64,000 nucleotides of DNA, from contig CAWELH010000006.1 of assembly GCA_963809925.1 (NCBI GenBank), forward strand, positions 372,001 through 436,000, written 5' to 3'. The translations under genes and the position numbers were made by a program. The stretch is from DASQZK01 sp963809925 (lineage in GTDB: Bacteria > Bacteroidota > Bacteroidia > Bacteroidales > GCA-2748055). Shown piece by piece: positions 47,725 to 56,812 of the stretch (positions are counted from its first letter, which is position 1; each line of letters begins with the position of its first letter). The notes beneath the pieces were generated by a model, which worked only from the letters and a program-made list of their open reading frames with translations, did no database searches and was not told the DNA's origin.

Positions 47725-49887
47725 ATGAAGCAGTTGATTCAAAATTTTAAAACGGGAGATCTTTTTGTGGATGAAGTACCTTTTCCTTCAGTGTCAGAGG
47801 GCTATGTGCTGGTTGCCAATCATTTCTCGCTGATCAGTGCTGGTACTGAGAAGTCGACGGTAAGTACAGGTCAGGCTTCATTATTGGGCAAGGCCAGAAT
47901 GCGACCCGACCTGGTAAAGCAAGTTATTCAGAATTACAAAAAAGAAGGTTTCAAAGCTACGCTGGATAAGGTAAGAACAAAGCTGGACTCGCTCAAGGCA
48001 TTGGGTTACAGTACTTCAGGTGTTGTGTTGGCATCCATGGACACGAACAACCGGTTTAAACCCGGTGACAGGGTCGCCTGCGGTGGTCAGGATTATGCTA
48101 GTCATGCAGAAGTGGTTTGCATACCGCAAAACCTCGTTGCCAAGATTCCTGACAACGTCAGTTTTGAAGAGGCCAGTTTTACAACCCTTGGTTCCATAGC
48201 GATGCAGGGGATCAGGCAGGCCGAACCGCAGCTTGGGGATAATATTTGTGTGATCGGTCTTGGCCTGTTGGGACAGATCACATGCCAGCTCCTGAAAGCC
48301 AACGGATGCAATGTAATGGGTATAGATATTTCTGAAGGTATGGTGGAGTTTGCAAAACAACAGCAGAACATCCATGCCATGATGAGGGGTGATGAGAATC
48401 TTGAATCAGCTGCCTCAAATTTTACAAACGGCTACGGATTCGATAAAGTGATCATCACTGCAGGTGCACCAACCAATGATCCGGTTGAATTATCCGGGAA
48501 AATATTACGGAAAAAAGGCATTGTGGTCGTTGTCGGCGCCGTCAGAATGGATGTACCCAGAGATCCTGACTATTACAGAAAAGAGCTTGAACTAAAACTT
48601 TCCTGTTCGTACGGACCTGGAAGGTACGACCCTTCATATGAGGAGTTTGGCCATGATTATCCATACGGATATGTGAGGTGGACGGAGCAACGTAATATGG
48701 AAGCATTCCTGCAGCAGATCTCAGCAGGCAACATTCATTTACAGTCCTTCATCACCCATGTTTTTGATATCACAGACGCCGTAAAGGCCTATGATATCAT
48801 TCTTGGAAAGGTGAAGGAAAGCCATGTTGGCATACTGCTGAAATACTCATCTCCCAACGGACTTTCCAATGCTGTCATCGAGGTGAATTCTGCCCCCGTG
48901 AAGGAATATAACATTGGCTTTGTCGGGGCCGGATCCTTCGCACAATCTTACCTTGTCCCCAATGTAAAAGAGCATGGATCTCTCGATACGGTGGTCACAC
49001 GTACCGGAATTAATGCCAACAATGTAGCCAGAAAGTTCGGATTCCGTAAAAGCTCGACCGATCCGGAAGATATCTTCGGTAATAATGCCGTCAATACGGT
49101 GTTTATTGCCACACAGCATGATACACATGCATCCTATGTGGCAGAAGGTATCAGAAAGAGGAAAAATATCTTTGTTGAAAAACCACTGGCTATTAGTGAC
49201 GGCGAACTTGATGAACTGATATCGCTGTATAACAGCAATGAGGGTGCAAAGATCATGGTCGGCTTTAATCGTCGTTTTTCTGATCTGGCTGCTATAGGAA
49301 AAAGCTCATTCGAAAATATCGGGGAACCACTGGTGATGAATTTCCGTGTCAATGCAGGATACATTCCGAAAGATCACTGGACACAGACAAAAGCCGGAGG
49401 AGGCAGGGTAATTGGAGAAATGTGCCACTTTATCGATCTTATGCAGTATTTTACCGGAGCCCGACCAGTCAGGGTCTTTGCAGAATGTATCAGCACCGCC
49501 AGTGATAGGATTAAGAATGACGATAATATTGCCGTTCTCATAAAATTTGATGATGGTTCTGTGGGTCATCTTACCTATGTTGCCAACGGGGACAAGTCTA
49601 TGCCCAAGGAGCATTTCGAAATATTCGGCGGCAATGCCGTATATGTTATCGATAATTTTAAGATCGGACACCTATACAAGGAAGGGAAAGTTAAGCATTT
49701 TAAGAATCCGGGTAAAGGTCATAAAAATGAAATTGTCGCTTTTTTCGACTCACTGTCTAATGGTAAGCCGTTGCCCGTTACCTTCGAATCGCTGTGCCTC
49801 ACCACCAGGGCTACTTTCAGGATTTCGGATTCACTGGAAACCGGATTACCTATGGAGATAAAAGTCAATGCAGGTGATAAAGGATAA
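47725..49887 (+). CDS. Two-domain oxidoreductase: MDR dehydrogenase plus Gfo/Idh/MocA
   Basis: This 720-residue fusion has residues 1-370 as a zinc-type alcohol dehydrogenase-like (MDR) domain, with GDRVACGGQDYASHAE and the Rossmann motif CVIGLGLLGQ. Residues 393-720 are a Gfo/Idh/MocA-type oxidoreductase with IGFVGAGSFAQ, TQHDTHASY, VEKPLA and GEMCHFIDLMQYF. Both domains have intact nucleotide-binding motifs. Such fusions are usual in EPS loci beside heparinase-like or (alpha/alpha)-barrel proteins and probably oxidise or reduce an NDP-sugar or glycan end. The 3' end overlaps the next gene by 20 bp, so the two are coupled. Confidence 0.87.
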   Translation: MKQLIQNFKTGDLFVDEVPFPSVSEGYVLVANHFSLISAGTEKSTVSTGQASLLGKARMRPDLVKQVIQNYKKEGFKATLDKVRTKLDSLKALGYSTSGVVLASMDTNNRFKPGDRVACGGQDYASHAEVVCIPQNLVAKIPDNVSFEEASFTTLGSIAMQGIRQAEPQLGDNICVIGLGLLGQITCQLLKANGCNVMGIDISEGMVEFAKQQQNIHAMMRGDENLESAASNFTNGYGFDKVIITAGAPTNDPVELSGKILRKKGIVVVVGAVRMDVPRDPDYYRKELELKLSCSYGPGRYDPSYEEFGHDYPYGYVRWTEQRNMEAFLQQISAGNIHLQSFITHVFDITDAVKAYDIILGKVKESHVGILLKYSSPNGLSNAVIEVNSAPVKEYNIGFVGAGSFAQSYLVPNVKEHGSLDTVVTRTGINANNVARKFGFRKSSTDPEDIFGNNAVNTVFIATQHDTHASYVAEGIRKRKNIFVEKPLAISDGELDELISLYNSNEGAKIMVGFNRRFSDLAAIGKSSFENIGEPLVMNFRVNAGYIPKDHWTQTKAGGGRVIGEMCHFIDLMQYFTGARPVRVFAECISTASDRIKNDDNIAVLIKFDDGSVGHLTYVANGDKSMPKEHFEIFGGNAVYVIDNFKIGHLYKEGKVKHFKNPGKGHKNEIVAFFDSLSNGKPLPVTFESLCLTTRATFRISDSLETGLPMEIKVNAGDKG

Positions 49888-51037
49888 CGTATCGGCAAGT
49901 TTTCTGCGGCTGAAAAACTACTGCGAGAAACTGGATTATAAAGGATGGGACCCGTATGACGGCCTTAACAGCCGTCTTTTTCAATCTATTCCCATGTTGC
50001 GGAATAACAAAATGGCAAGACTTGCCTGGATACAGTTTTTTAAACGTAGTCCATTGAATTTCAGAAAATTATTACTTGTATCCCGGGAGTTGAACCCAAA
50101 GGGCGTAGCTCTTTTTCTGAATGGATACTGTCACCTTTATAATTCAGAACCACGGGAAGAATATCTCGGGTTGATTAACCGGTTGGCAACAATACTTCTT
50201 GGACTGAAATCAAAAGGTTACAGCGGGGCATGCTGGGGATATAATTTTGACTGGCAAGCCAAAGCCTTTTTCCAACCTAAATACACTCCCACAGTAGTGG
50301 CATCCACATTTGCCGCCTATGCACTCCTGGATGCCTATGATATTACAGGGAATGAAGAATACAGGGTTGCTGCGCTGAGCACCGCTGATTTCATTTTAAA
50401 CGACCTAAACCGGACCTATGATTCCGGTGGCGATTTTGCTTTCTCGTATTCACCTGAGGATCAGACGCAGGTGTTCAATGCCTCGTTGCTCGGATCAAGA
50501 ATGCTGGCCCGTGCATATACCTATAACGGGGTGAAGGCTCTTCTTGAACAAGCAGGTAAATCGGTTTCATTCTGCTGCAAACATCAGCATGAGGACGGCT
50601 CGTGGGCATACAGTACTTTACCATGGCATCAGTGGATTGATAATTTTCATACCGGGTACAACCTAGAATGCATTGGCGAATATCAGAAGTATAGCGGCGA
50701 CCGTTCTTTTCATGAAAACCTTGACAAGGGATTTGAGTATTATATCCAGACCTTTTTTACCTCGGAAGGTATACCCAAATATTATAATAATGCCATTTAT
50801 CCTATCGACGTTCATGCACCGGCCCAACTGATCATAACGCTTCACAGGCTTGGAAGGCTGAAAGAAAATGCAGAAACCGCCAGGAAGGTCCTCGAGTGGA
50901 CCATTAATAATATGCAGGCAACCGATGGGCATTTTCACTACCAAAAGGCCAGGTACTATACCATCCGGACTCCGTATATGAGATGGTCACAGGCATGGAT
51001 GTTCTATGGATTGAGCACGTGGTTGTCAAATTGTTAA
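49868..51037 (+). CDS. (alpha/alpha)-barrel-like protein of EPS loci, unknown function
   Basis: This 389-residue soluble protein lacks a signal peptide or membrane helix. Repeating helices with WGYNFDWQ (115-125 region), QTQVFNASLLGSRML, HEDGSWAYS, HQWIDNFHTGYNLECI and IYPIDVHAPAQ suggest an (alpha/alpha)6 toroid as in six-hairpin glycosidases, terpene cyclases and uronyl C5-epimerases. Proteins like this are often mislabelled as delta-aminolevulinic acid dehydratase in databases; no such active site is seen. Its overlap with the two-domain oxidoreductase suggests the two act on the same sugar. Acidic and aromatic residues in WHQWIDNFHTGY could form an active site. The function is not established. 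Confidence 0.7.
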   Translation: MQVIKDNVSASFLRLKNYCEKLDYKGWDPYDGLNSRLFQSIPMLRNNKMARLAWIQFFKRSPLNFRKLLLVSRELNPKGVALFLNGYCHLYNSEPREEYLGLINRLATILLGLKSKGYSGACWGYNFDWQAKAFFQPKYTPTVVASTFAAYALLDAYDITGNEEYRVAALSTADFILNDLNRTYDSGGDFAFSYSPEDQTQVFNASLLGSRMLARAYTYNGVKALLEQAGKSVSFCCKHQHEDGSWAYSTLPWHQWIDNFHTGYNLECIGEYQKYSGDRSFHENLDKGFEYYIQTFFTSEGIPKYYNNAIYPIDVHAPAQLIITLHRLGRLKENAETARKVLEWTINNMQATDGHFHYQKARYYTIRTPYMRWSQAWMFYGLSTWLSNC

Positions 51038-51204
51038 AATCTTTGGATGAATGCGTATTATTTGTAAATTGATACATGGCCGGACATAGTTTTTTGCAGA
51101 AGACCGGGGGATTTGTAGAGGCGTTTTTCAGGTTATATCTGGATTACGAAAGTGCTTGAATTGAAAAATTTAGGAGCATGAATGCCTGATTAATATTACC
51201 AAAA

Positions 51205-52326
51205 ATGAAACTCTACCAGCTAAAAAATAAAGCCCGCAATTTCCTTCATGTTGTACTCAGGGATCCGGATAGGAAGAGCCTGCCACACTTACTTTTTGAA
51301 TTTATCAGATACTCTTTCACCGATCGTAAAATTGCCAATCAGTATTTCCATAAAAATTTCCATAAAAAAGGTGCAAAACCGGAGATTTACCAGAATTATG
51401 TATTGACTGATAAACTGACAAGAAGGTGCTGGGATCTGAATAATCCTGATTACATCAATATTCTGAATGATAAATACCTGTTTGAGAATTTTTTCTCAGA
51501 ACATAGGCTGCCTGTTGTAAAAAGTATGGCATACAATTATAACTCCTTATTTTATTATAAGGGGGAAAGCAGACAGATTAATTCCGCTGAAGAGTTCATG
51601 CTATTTCTACAGATGCTCATGGTTGAAAATCCCTTGGTAGGATCACTCATCATTAAAAAAATGAAAAATTCCAGCGGCGGCATTTTTATTTACAAAGTCA
51701 ATCGTGATGATCTTACTTCGGACAGGGCGAAATTATCAGATCTATACCGTAGGATGTTATCCTCAGAGTTTCTGATACAGGAATTTGTTCAGCAGCACAA
51801 CAGCATCAGCGCGATCAATCCGTATTGCCTCAATACGATCCGGATTGATACATTTACAAACAAACAGAACATGAGCAGAATATTTTCCATGTTGCTTCGT
51901 GTAGGGATGAATCAGTCATATGTCGACAATGTAAACAGTGGTGGTGTATATGTGGGCATTGATTTGGACAAAGGATCATTGCGGCCCCTGGGATACACAG
52001 ATATTACGCATGGCGGTGCGAAGACCTTCACTGGAAATATGGTTACAGGTGTTAAATTTGAAGGTTATCCAGTACCATTTTTTATGGAGACTAAAGAGCT
52101 TGTACTGAAGGCAAGCCGTCTCGTACCTCAAATTAAACTTATTGGCTGGGATGTGGCGATATTGCCAAAAGGGCCGGTTCTTCTCGAGGGGAATGATCAT
52201 CCAGGCATTCCGCATTCCGAGTTGTCGCAGGGAGGATTTGCTAAAAGCGAGATATTCAACGAGCTATTAAGTGAAGTAAATGAAAACGCAGTAAGAAAAG
52301 GAAAGACAGCTGATATAAAACTGTAG
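51205..52326 (+). CDS. Sugar-transfer-associated ATP-grasp protein (second of three)
   Basis: This 373-residue paralogue of the proteins at 46623 and 52467 has LIIKKMKNSSGGIFIYKV for ATP binding, NTIRIDTFTNKQN, SGGVYVGIDL, DITHGGAKTFTG, and LIGWDVAILPKGPVLLEGND. N-terminal residues RNFLHVVLRDPDRKS match the third copy. It follows a 167-bp gap after the barrel protein. Intact metal and nucleotide motifs suggest activity. The substrate is unknown, as for its paralogues. Confidence 0.87.
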   Translation: MKLYQLKNKARNFLHVVLRDPDRKSLPHLLFEFIRYSFTDRKIANQYFHKNFHKKGAKPEIYQNYVLTDKLTRRCWDLNNPDYINILNDKYLFENFFSEHRLPVVKSMAYNYNSLFYYKGESRQINSAEEFMLFLQMLMVENPLVGSLIIKKMKNSSGGIFIYKVNRDDLTSDRAKLSDLYRRMLSSEFLIQEFVQQHNSISAINPYCLNTIRIDTFTNKQNMSRIFSMLLRVGMNQSYVDNVNSGGVYVGIDLDKGSLRPLGYTDITHGGAKTFTGNMVTGVKFEGYPVPFFMETKELVLKASRLVPQIKLIGWDVAILPKGPVLLEGNDHPGIPHSELSQGGFAKSEIFNELLSEVNENAVRKGKTADIKL

Positions 52327-52466
52327 GAAAAACCATTCTGAATGGATCATACATGTTGGTTTACATCTCTGTTTCATTCACAAAGATGACATTCAGAAGA
52401 CAGTAGGGAAAGCAGAACCATCGGGGTTCGACGGGAATGAACGTGCAACGAAAAACTACCATTATA

Positions 52467-53621
52467 ATGAAACTCAAACAACTTACTCACAAGATGAGGA
52501 ATTTCTTCAGTGTTGTACTGAATGATCCTCTAAGGAAAAGCATATTCGGGATGACTGCAGAATATCTCAGATACTCCATAACCGATGCCGATGCCGCCAA
52601 CCAGTATTTTTCCAAGTTTCTTTACCGTAAAAATGCAGAACCATCATCAAAATACCTGGTGACTGATTCGGTGCTAAGTAAATGTTGGGGCTTAAACGAC
52701 ATGACTTTTCGGACCGTTGTGGATGATAAGTTCCTTTTTGAAGAGTTTTTCACCAACCATAAGGTTACGGTAGCCACCAGCCTGGCTCATACCAGTAATA
52801 CCCTGTTCTTTGTCAGAAATAAAATTCTCCAGGTCAATACACCTGAGGAATTCAACAATTTCCTTAAATCCATAATAAAGAAAGGCAGCCGTTCCGATTC
52901 CTTTATATTAAAGAAAAGAAGTGGCTCAAGTGGTGGAAAGTCCATTTTCAGGATCGACCATACCGATCTGGACAAGGATACGGAGAAAATTTCAAGGGTC
53001 TACAATGAAATTTTGAAAGCCCAGTATATCATTCAGGATTTTGTTGTCCAACATGAAGAGATAAACAGACTTAATTCGCACTGCCTCAATACTATGCGTA
53101 TGGACAGCTTCACGAATAAAGATGGCAAAAGCAGGGTTTATTCCGCCTTTATCCGGATGGGGCTGAATCATTCGCATGTCGATAATATTGATAGTGGTGG
53201 TTTTTTTGTGGGTATAAATCTGGAGGATGGAACATTGAGGGCTGCAGGTGCATCAGATTTCACTCACGGCAGAGCAAAATCCTTTACCGTAAATCCGGAA
53301 ACAAACATTGCCTTCAAGGGATACCATATTCCGTATTTCAGCGATGCGGTTGAGCTTGTATGCAAGGCAGCAAGTCTAATTCCCCGGTTGAAGATCCTGG
53401 GCTGGGATGTTGCCATAGGACCCGATGGACCGGTCATCATAGAAGCAAATGAAACGCCAGGGATTAATTTCTCTGAATTGTCCCAGGACGGATTTGCAAC
53501 AAGTCCGGTTTTCAGGGATATACTGCAGGAAATTAATGAAAAGGAAATAGCTGCCGGAAGGGGAAGAATGAAAGAAAAGCGAATAATTACGTCGGCCGCG
53601 GAGCCACTGATGAAGGAGTAA
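52467..53621 (+). CDS. Sugar-transfer-associated ATP-grasp protein (third of three)
   Basis: This 384-residue protein is closest to the copy at 51205. It has FILKKRSGSSGGKSIFRI, NTMRMDSFTNKDGKSR, SGGFFVGINL, DFTHGRAKSFTV and ILGWDVAIGPDGPVIIEAN, with EAN replacing EGN in the metal-binding motif. ATG 52467 was chosen over 52437 because it aligns with the start of its paralogue. It ends the long + strand run; the GT26 gene converges 51 bp away with no clear hairpin between. Confidence 0.87.
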   Translation: MKLKQLTHKMRNFFSVVLNDPLRKSIFGMTAEYLRYSITDADAANQYFSKFLYRKNAEPSSKYLVTDSVLSKCWGLNDMTFRTVVDDKFLFEEFFTNHKVTVATSLAHTSNTLFFVRNKILQVNTPEEFNNFLKSIIKKGSRSDSFILKKRSGSSGGKSIFRIDHTDLDKDTEKISRVYNEILKAQYIIQDFVVQHEEINRLNSHCLNTMRMDSFTNKDGKSRVYSAFIRMGLNHSHVDNIDSGGFFVGINLEDGTLRAAGASDFTHGRAKSFTVNPETNIAFKGYHIPYFSDAVELVCKAASLIPRLKILGWDVAIGPDGPVIIEANETPGINFSELSQDGFATSPVFRDILQEINEKEIAAGRGRMKEKRIITSAAEPLMKE

Positions 53622-53672
53622 ACGAAGTGATCAGAGGATTTCTTTTATTCCCTCGCAAGAGGAATACAGCGT

Positions 53673-54425
53673 TTACGATTTCCGTCTCACTTTTTCTCTG
53701 AAAACCAGCATCATAAAGCGGGAGTTACCGATGAGATATCGTTTCCACATTCTTCGGGGTTCCTGGATAAAGCGGTAAAACCATTCCAGTCCGGTGTTCT
53801 GCATCCATACGGGTGCGCGGCGGGTAAAACCGGCAATTACATCAAAAGAGCCACCCACTCCCATATTAAAGTTCACACCGGAAAGCACGTCACGATAGGC
53901 AAACATAAAATTCTCCTTATGGGGGGAAGGCATGGCCACAAAAAGCAACTGTGCGCCGCTGTCAGCGATTTGATGGGCGATGGATGGCTCATCTTCCTTT
54001 TTGAAGTACCCGTTACGGTAGCCTGCCACAACACCAGGGCCATATTTTTCTGTATAGATTTCCACAACTTTTTTCACCACTTCTTCCCTGGCGCCGAAGA
54101 AAAAGCATGTATAGTTTTTCTGTGCCGCCAGGCCGACCAGATTTTGCATCAGGTCGATACCTGCCACGCGTTCCGGAAGGGGTTTGCCTAGAAACCGTGA
54201 AGCCCAGACGATACTCTGGCCATCAGCATTGATGAGGTCACAGGTAACCACACTGCGATGAAGTTCCTGGTCCTTTTGCATTGCGACGACCTTCCCCGCA
54301 TTTATGACCACATGATTTATCCGTCTCCGGGTTTGAATAGCCTTTTCGATCTGTCGTGTAGTCTCTCCCATTGTCAATGCATCAACCGGGATACCTAAGA
54401 AATCGATCCTTCTGTTCTCTTCCAT
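53673..54425 (-). CDS. WecG/TagA/CpsF-family glycosyltransferase (GT26)
   Basis: This 250-residue enzyme has the GT26 motifs NADGQSIVWASRFLGKPLPE, RVAGIDLM, GSFDVIAGFTRRAP and a C-terminal WFYRFIQEPRRMWKRY, which anchors it to the membrane. WecG transfers N-acetylmannosaminuronate and TagA N-acetylmannosamine to lipid-linked acceptors. The wecB gene eight bases upstream makes UDP-N-acetylmannosamine, so ManNAc or a derivative is the likely donor sugar. ATG 54425 was preferred over an upstream start that would overlap wecB. Confidence 0.9.
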   Translation of the reverse strand: MEENRRIDFLGIPVDALTMGETTRQIEKAIQTRRRINHVVINAGKVVAMQKDQELHRSVVTCDLINADGQSIVWASRFLGKPLPERVAGIDLMQNLVGLAAQKNYTCFFFGAREEVVKKVVEIYTEKYGPGVVAGYRNGYFKKEDEPSIAHQIADSGAQLLFVAMPSPHKENFMFAYRDVLSGVNFNMGVGGSFDVIAGFTRRAPVWMQNTGLEWFYRFIQEPRRMWKRYLIGNSRFMMLVFREKVRRKS

Positions 54426-54433
54426 ATATGGTC

Positions 54434-55600
54434 TTACATTGATTCCATTAATCGTTGAACTATGCGTCCGGCTGTTTTTCCGTCCCATAATTCGGGGCTT
54501 TCGGGATGTCTTGTTTGCGAAAGTGTATAGTGGTACTCCTTCCGTATCAGGTTGATATCGTTTCCGACAAGTACACTAGCGCCTCCATATTCCCTCAGGG
54601 TTACCGGTCTCTCTGTGTTCCATCGGAGTGTCAGACAGGGAGTGCCAAGAACCGTGCATTCCTCCTGGAGCCCACCGCTGTCGGTAAGCATGATCTTTGC
54701 ATCCATGTTCAGTCTAAGCATATCGTGATAGTCGATAGGCTCAAGCAAGTAAAGGTTTTTTGTATCCACAAGTTTCTGCCATAAGCCGAAATCTTCTGCA
54801 TTTTTACGTGTTCGTGGGTGGATGGGCCAGAACAGCAGCATATCATTACACACCTCATCGGTTATGAAATTAACCAATTCTCCAAGGGTCTCTTTTGAGT
54901 CAACATTTGAAGGCCGATGGAGTGTTACAACGCCATATGGAAGTCGTGTTAGATCTTCTGTAACTGCAGAGATATCGATACCTGGAAGCTGGATAATATT
55001 ATTTCGTACAATATCCTGGAGGCTCCGCTTCAATGCTTTATCACGATTAGCTTCAAGGGTATCGATCATAATGTTGCCAACGAATACAATTTTTTCATCC
55101 GGGACTCCTTCTTTTTTCAGGTTTTCCCCGGAGATTCGATCGGGTGTGAATAAAAGATCAGATAACCGGTCGGTCACCAACCTGTTTATCTCTTCAGGCA
55201 TGTTGAGGTCTCCCGATCTGAGGCCGGCTTCGATATGGCAGCAATTAATATGTTCTTTTTTTGCCGTTACGGAACAGGCCAGTGTAGCATTTACATCACC
55301 CACAACTACTACCCAGTCTGGTTTTTCCTTCTTAAGTACCTTCTCAAATTCGATCATTGTCTGGCCAACTTGTTCGGCGTGTGATCCGGACCCGATTTCA
55401 AGATTAATATCGGGATCGGGAATGCCTAGCGCACTGAAAAAGGCTTCCGACATCCTCACGTCATAATGTTGTCCGGTATGTACAAGAATATGCTGGACGG
55501 ATTGGGGATGTAAGGCATTGTAATCTTCGAGTGCTTTTATAAATGGTGCAATTTTCATGAAGTTAGGACGTGCACCCACCACTGAAATAATTTTTTTCAT
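54434..55600 (-). CDS. wecB: UDP-N-acetylglucosamine 2-epimerase
   Basis: This roughly 388-residue enzyme makes UDP-ManNAc from UDP-GlcNAc. Conserved motifs run the full length: GARPNFMKIAP, LVHTGQHYD, VVVGDVNATLA, CCHIEAGLRSGD, PEEINRLVTDRLSDLLFTP, LHRPSNVD and LTDSGGLQEE near the C terminus. An in-frame ATG three codons upstream (55609) is an alternative start. It stands directly before the GT26 gene. No UDP-ManNAc dehydrogenase (WecC) is seen in the window, so ManNAc itself may be used. Confidence 0.93.
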   Translation of the reverse strand: MKKIISVVGARPNFMKIAPFIKALEDYNALHPQSVQHILVHTGQHYDVRMSEAFFSALGIPDPDINLEIGSGSHAEQVGQTMIEFEKVLKKEKPDWVVVVGDVNATLACSVTAKKEHINCCHIEAGLRSGDLNMPEEINRLVTDRLSDLLFTPDRISGENLKKEGVPDEKIVFVGNIMIDTLEANRDKALKRSLQDIVRNNIIQLPGIDISAVTEDLTRLPYGVVTLHRPSNVDSKETLGELVNFITDEVCNDMLLFWPIHPRTRKNAEDFGLWQKLVDTKNLYLLEPIDYHDMLRLNMDAKIMLTDSGGLQEECTVLGTPCLTLRWNTERPVTLREYGGASVLVGNDINLIRKEYHYTLSQTRHPESPELWDGKTAGRIVQRLMESM

Positions 55601-55729
55601 ATGTGACATTGTTTAGAGAATAGCAAAATTTGGTGGAATTTTTTGGCAATTGAATCCATCGTGTTTTTCAGGTTCAGGCTGGAGGTAATACTAGTAAACG
55701 TCAAAAGAGCCTGAATTGTTAACAAGCCC

Positions 55730-56812
55730 TTACGAAACTTTCTTTAATTGAACTTCTTCGGCGGATTCCAGGTATGTCACAACCTTATAAAATCCCTGAA
55801 ACATTTGGTTTATATGGGCTTGGTTATTACTCGTTTGTCTTGCATTTTCCGACATCTGGCGATACAAGGTATCATCCCCGATGGTGCTTACGACGCGGCT
55901 TTCAATTTCCTCTGGTTCGTCGACAATATACCCGTTTTGGTTGTTTTTGAGATAGTATATTTCAGGGGTGTTGGGACCACTCATGGTGATCACAGGAACA
56001 CCGCAGAAGAAGGCCTGGTTCAGAGCCAGCCCAATGTTTCCGGGTATGCAGAAAAATTTCGAAGCATTGAAAAGTCTACAGGTTTCGTACAGATCGTAGA
56101 TTGCTCCGAGATAGTAATAATTCTGAACCGAGTCAATGATACTCTTATGAACGGAGGTAAGCCCGGGACCTACAACCACAAGAGCAATATCGGTGCTGTT
56201 TCTGAAGAGCCGGAGAAGAATCTCCAGCCGTTTTCTGCGATCAATCCTTCCAACAAACAGGACGATATTCTTTTCCTTAATAAGATATTTATCACGGACG
56301 TATTCGAGATCACTTACTTTCGACTGATTCGGCATATCGAAAAGGTTCAGCGTGTTGTTGGCGACAAAAATCTTATAGTGATTGCGGTGAGCAATATATT
56401 TCTTTTCATTGGGTGTATAAAGCAGGATGGCATCTGAGATCCAGTGAAAATGACGAAACAGCAGTCTTTTAAACACGTTACCCGGGGTCTGAAGGTTGAT
56501 ACCATGACCCCAGTAGACAAACGGAATATTTGACATTTTACAATAATAGGCCAGGGGAAAAATAATGATATCCGATAAATGCAGAAAGCTGATGACTACA
56601 TCGGGCTTATATTCCCGAATGAAATTAATGTACTGGTGTGTTGAGGACTTCAGCGTATATAAATCAAAATTTATATTTTGAGATGTCTTTTGAACGCTGT
56701 TTGTCAGAACAGCAAAATTCATGTCATGCTTTCTGAAGTTCTCCTGAAAATAATTATATATGGGTATTCTGTAGTGGTAAACATGATTTGAGATGAGCAG
56801 AATTTTTTTCAT
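55730..56812 (-). CDS. Glycosyltransferase family 4
   Basis: This 360-residue GT-B enzyme has an N-terminal ILLISNHVYHYRIPIYNYF, VYWGHGINLQTPG, and a donor domain with ENIVLFVGRIDRRKRLE, VVVGPG and FFCGVPVITMSGPNTPEIYY. It should add a sugar to the repeat unit. It opens the - strand group with wecB and the GT26 gene, 129 bp away. The 1.2-kb region upstream probably carries its promoter. Acceptor and donor are unknown. Confidence 0.88.
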   Translation of the reverse strand: MKKILLISNHVYHYRIPIYNYFQENFRKHDMNFAVLTNSVQKTSQNINFDLYTLKSSTHQYINFIREYKPDVVISFLHLSDIIIFPLAYYCKMSNIPFVYWGHGINLQTPGNVFKRLLFRHFHWISDAILLYTPNEKKYIAHRNHYKIFVANNTLNLFDMPNQSKVSDLEYVRDKYLIKEKNIVLFVGRIDRRKRLEILLRLFRNSTDIALVVVGPGLTSVHKSIIDSVQNYYYLGAIYDLYETCRLFNASKFFCIPGNIGLALNQAFFCGVPVITMSGPNTPEIYYLKNNQNGYIVDEPEEIESRVVSTIGDDTLYRQMSENARQTSNNQAHINQMFQGFYKVVTYLESAEEVQLKKVS

